Part shown: piece by piece, positions 33,581 to 34,047 of the stretch | Position numbering within the stretch: position 1 is the first letter of the stretch | Layout: every line of letters starts with the position of its first letter | NCBI GenBank assembly: GCA_958427895.1 | Contig: CAUADW010000014.1 | Coordinates: 1-34,047, forward strand | Length of the DNA: 34,047 bases | Reading direction: 5' to 3' | DNA from: an uncultured Collinsella sp. | GTDB lineage: Bacteria > Actinomycetota > Coriobacteriia > Coriobacteriales > Coriobacteriaceae | The notes under the pieces: generated by a model | Seen by the model: the letters and a program-made list of their open reading frames with translations, nothing else | Told to the model about the DNA's origin: nothing | Databases searched by the model: none | Made by a program: the position numbers and the translations under genes

Positions 33581-33601
33581 AGAAAGGAGCAACACTAATT
33601 C

Positions 33602-34047
33602 ATGTGCGATGAACCTCTTAACCTTTGTTCGCACGAGCCCGGCGGCGACCCGTCACAGCCGGCGGATGCACCCGAAGCGGTTAGCTCAGAAGACAAGCTT
33701 GCCAAGCGCATCCTCAATGGCCTGGGCTTTTGCGGCCATTACATGCATTTTCATGGCGGAGGCGTGTCCGGCAAGGCGCCCATCATCTGCCTGCTGGCCA
33801 AGCAACCCGGCGGCGAGATGTCGCAGCAGGAGCTCGGCATGCACTTCGACCTCAAGCCGGGATCGCTTTCCGAGATCCTGTCCAAGCTCGAGCTCAACGG
33901 CCTCATCGAGCGCAGCCGTAACCCCAAGGATCGACGGCAGCTCACCATTCGCCTGACCGAAACCGGCCGGGAAAACGCCCGCATCGACCAGGCAGCCCGC
34001 ATTCGCTTTAGAGAGCAGGCCTTTAGCGCGCTCACCCACGACGAGCG
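33602..34047 (+). CDS. MarR-family transcriptional regulator, cut by the window end
   Basis: At least 148 residues are visible, open at the window edge. Residues 1-30 form an acidic extension with MCDEPLNLCSHEPGG; the winged helix spans about 60-125 with SQQELGMHFDLKPGSLSEIL (recognition helix region) and the wing DRRQLTIRLTETG, whose Asp-Arg-Arg (110-112) is conserved in MarR proteins. Gly and His clusters near 44-54 (CGHYMHFHGGG) are unusual. ATG at 33602 lies 12-13 nt after AAGGAG, slightly long. A strong promoter and an inverted repeat precede it, so autoregulation is likely; the target genes are probably beyond the window. Frames on the other strand here are shadows. Confidence 0.88.
   Translation, partial: MCDEPLNLCSHEPGGDPSQPADAPEAVSSEDKLAKRILNGLGFCGHYMHFHGGGVSGKAPIICLLAKQPGGEMSQQELGMHFDLKPGSLSEILSKLELNGLIERSRNPKDRRQLTIRLTETGRENARIDQAARIRFREQAFSALTHDE

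Larger units (their letters stand above)
33070..33601. other. Gene-free stretch between the kinase and the MarR gene
   Basis: This 532-nt stretch, between divergent genes, contains the 20-bp inverted repeat (33199-33254), AGGAGTGTCCCCAAGTGCC (33272-33290), a related GGAACGTCCCTAAGTGCC (33300-33317), structured element copy D (33338-33503) and the MarR promoter (33518-33546). I see no gene. Confidence 0.7.

Noticed and set aside
33534..33956. A 140-codon plus-strand frame overlapping the MarR gene
   Set aside because: It is a shifted frame of the MarR gene, rich in Ser, Arg and Ala, without a domain.

Overview
The window looks like chromosome of a GC-rich Coriobacteriia species, most like Collinsella. 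This rests on the protein style, the gene mix, and intergenic regions full of palindromic repeats; no marker gene was searched. Nearly all genes are ordinary housekeeping genes, mostly on the minus strand. Plus-strand genes are pepT, an MFS transporter with a small tyrosine phosphatase, and a MarR-type regulator cut by the right edge.

Layout, left to right. 1-3041: phosphohexomutase, homocysteine S-methyltransferase and a DtxR/MntR-type regulator, all minus. The regulator is divergent from pepT (3162-4409, plus) across a perfect 18-bp palindrome. 4770-7295: LytR-CpsA-Psr protein and murA, a cell-wall pair. 7384-14267: a complete F1Fo ATP synthase operon transcribed atpI-B-E-F-H-A-G-D-C, with a promoter near 14340 and a terminator near 7330. 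14550-17619: upp, glpK and a tsaC/Sua5-type gene. 17754-18397: a HicA/HicB toxin-antitoxin pair with its own AT-rich promoter and operator. 18466-21447: prmC with a long acidic insert, and prfA, whose product PrmC methylates. 21676-26056: an M20 peptidase and a three-gene amino-acid ABC importer (binding lipoprotein, permease, ATPase). 26320-28196: an aldose-1-epimerase-like gene and an unknown membrane protein. 28458-30191: MFS exporter and low-molecular-weight phosphatase. 30378-33069: an AAA/DUF4143 ATPase, a TIGR04076-like protein and a pyridoxamine kinase. 33602 to the end: MarR regulator.

The most unusual content lies between the genes. Four copies (4603-4769, 20216-20379, 26170-26319, 33338-33503) of a roughly 150-167 nt element share one nested stem architecture (P1 to P5) although stem sequences differ by compensating changes. 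Three of the four end exactly at the base before the stop codon of a minus-strand gene. Several other palindrome families surround them. One of these also occurs in frame inside the M20 peptidase gene, where it encodes about 11 extra residues. Together they suggest mobile or amplified structured 3'-end elements that shape transcript ends and occasionally protein sequence.
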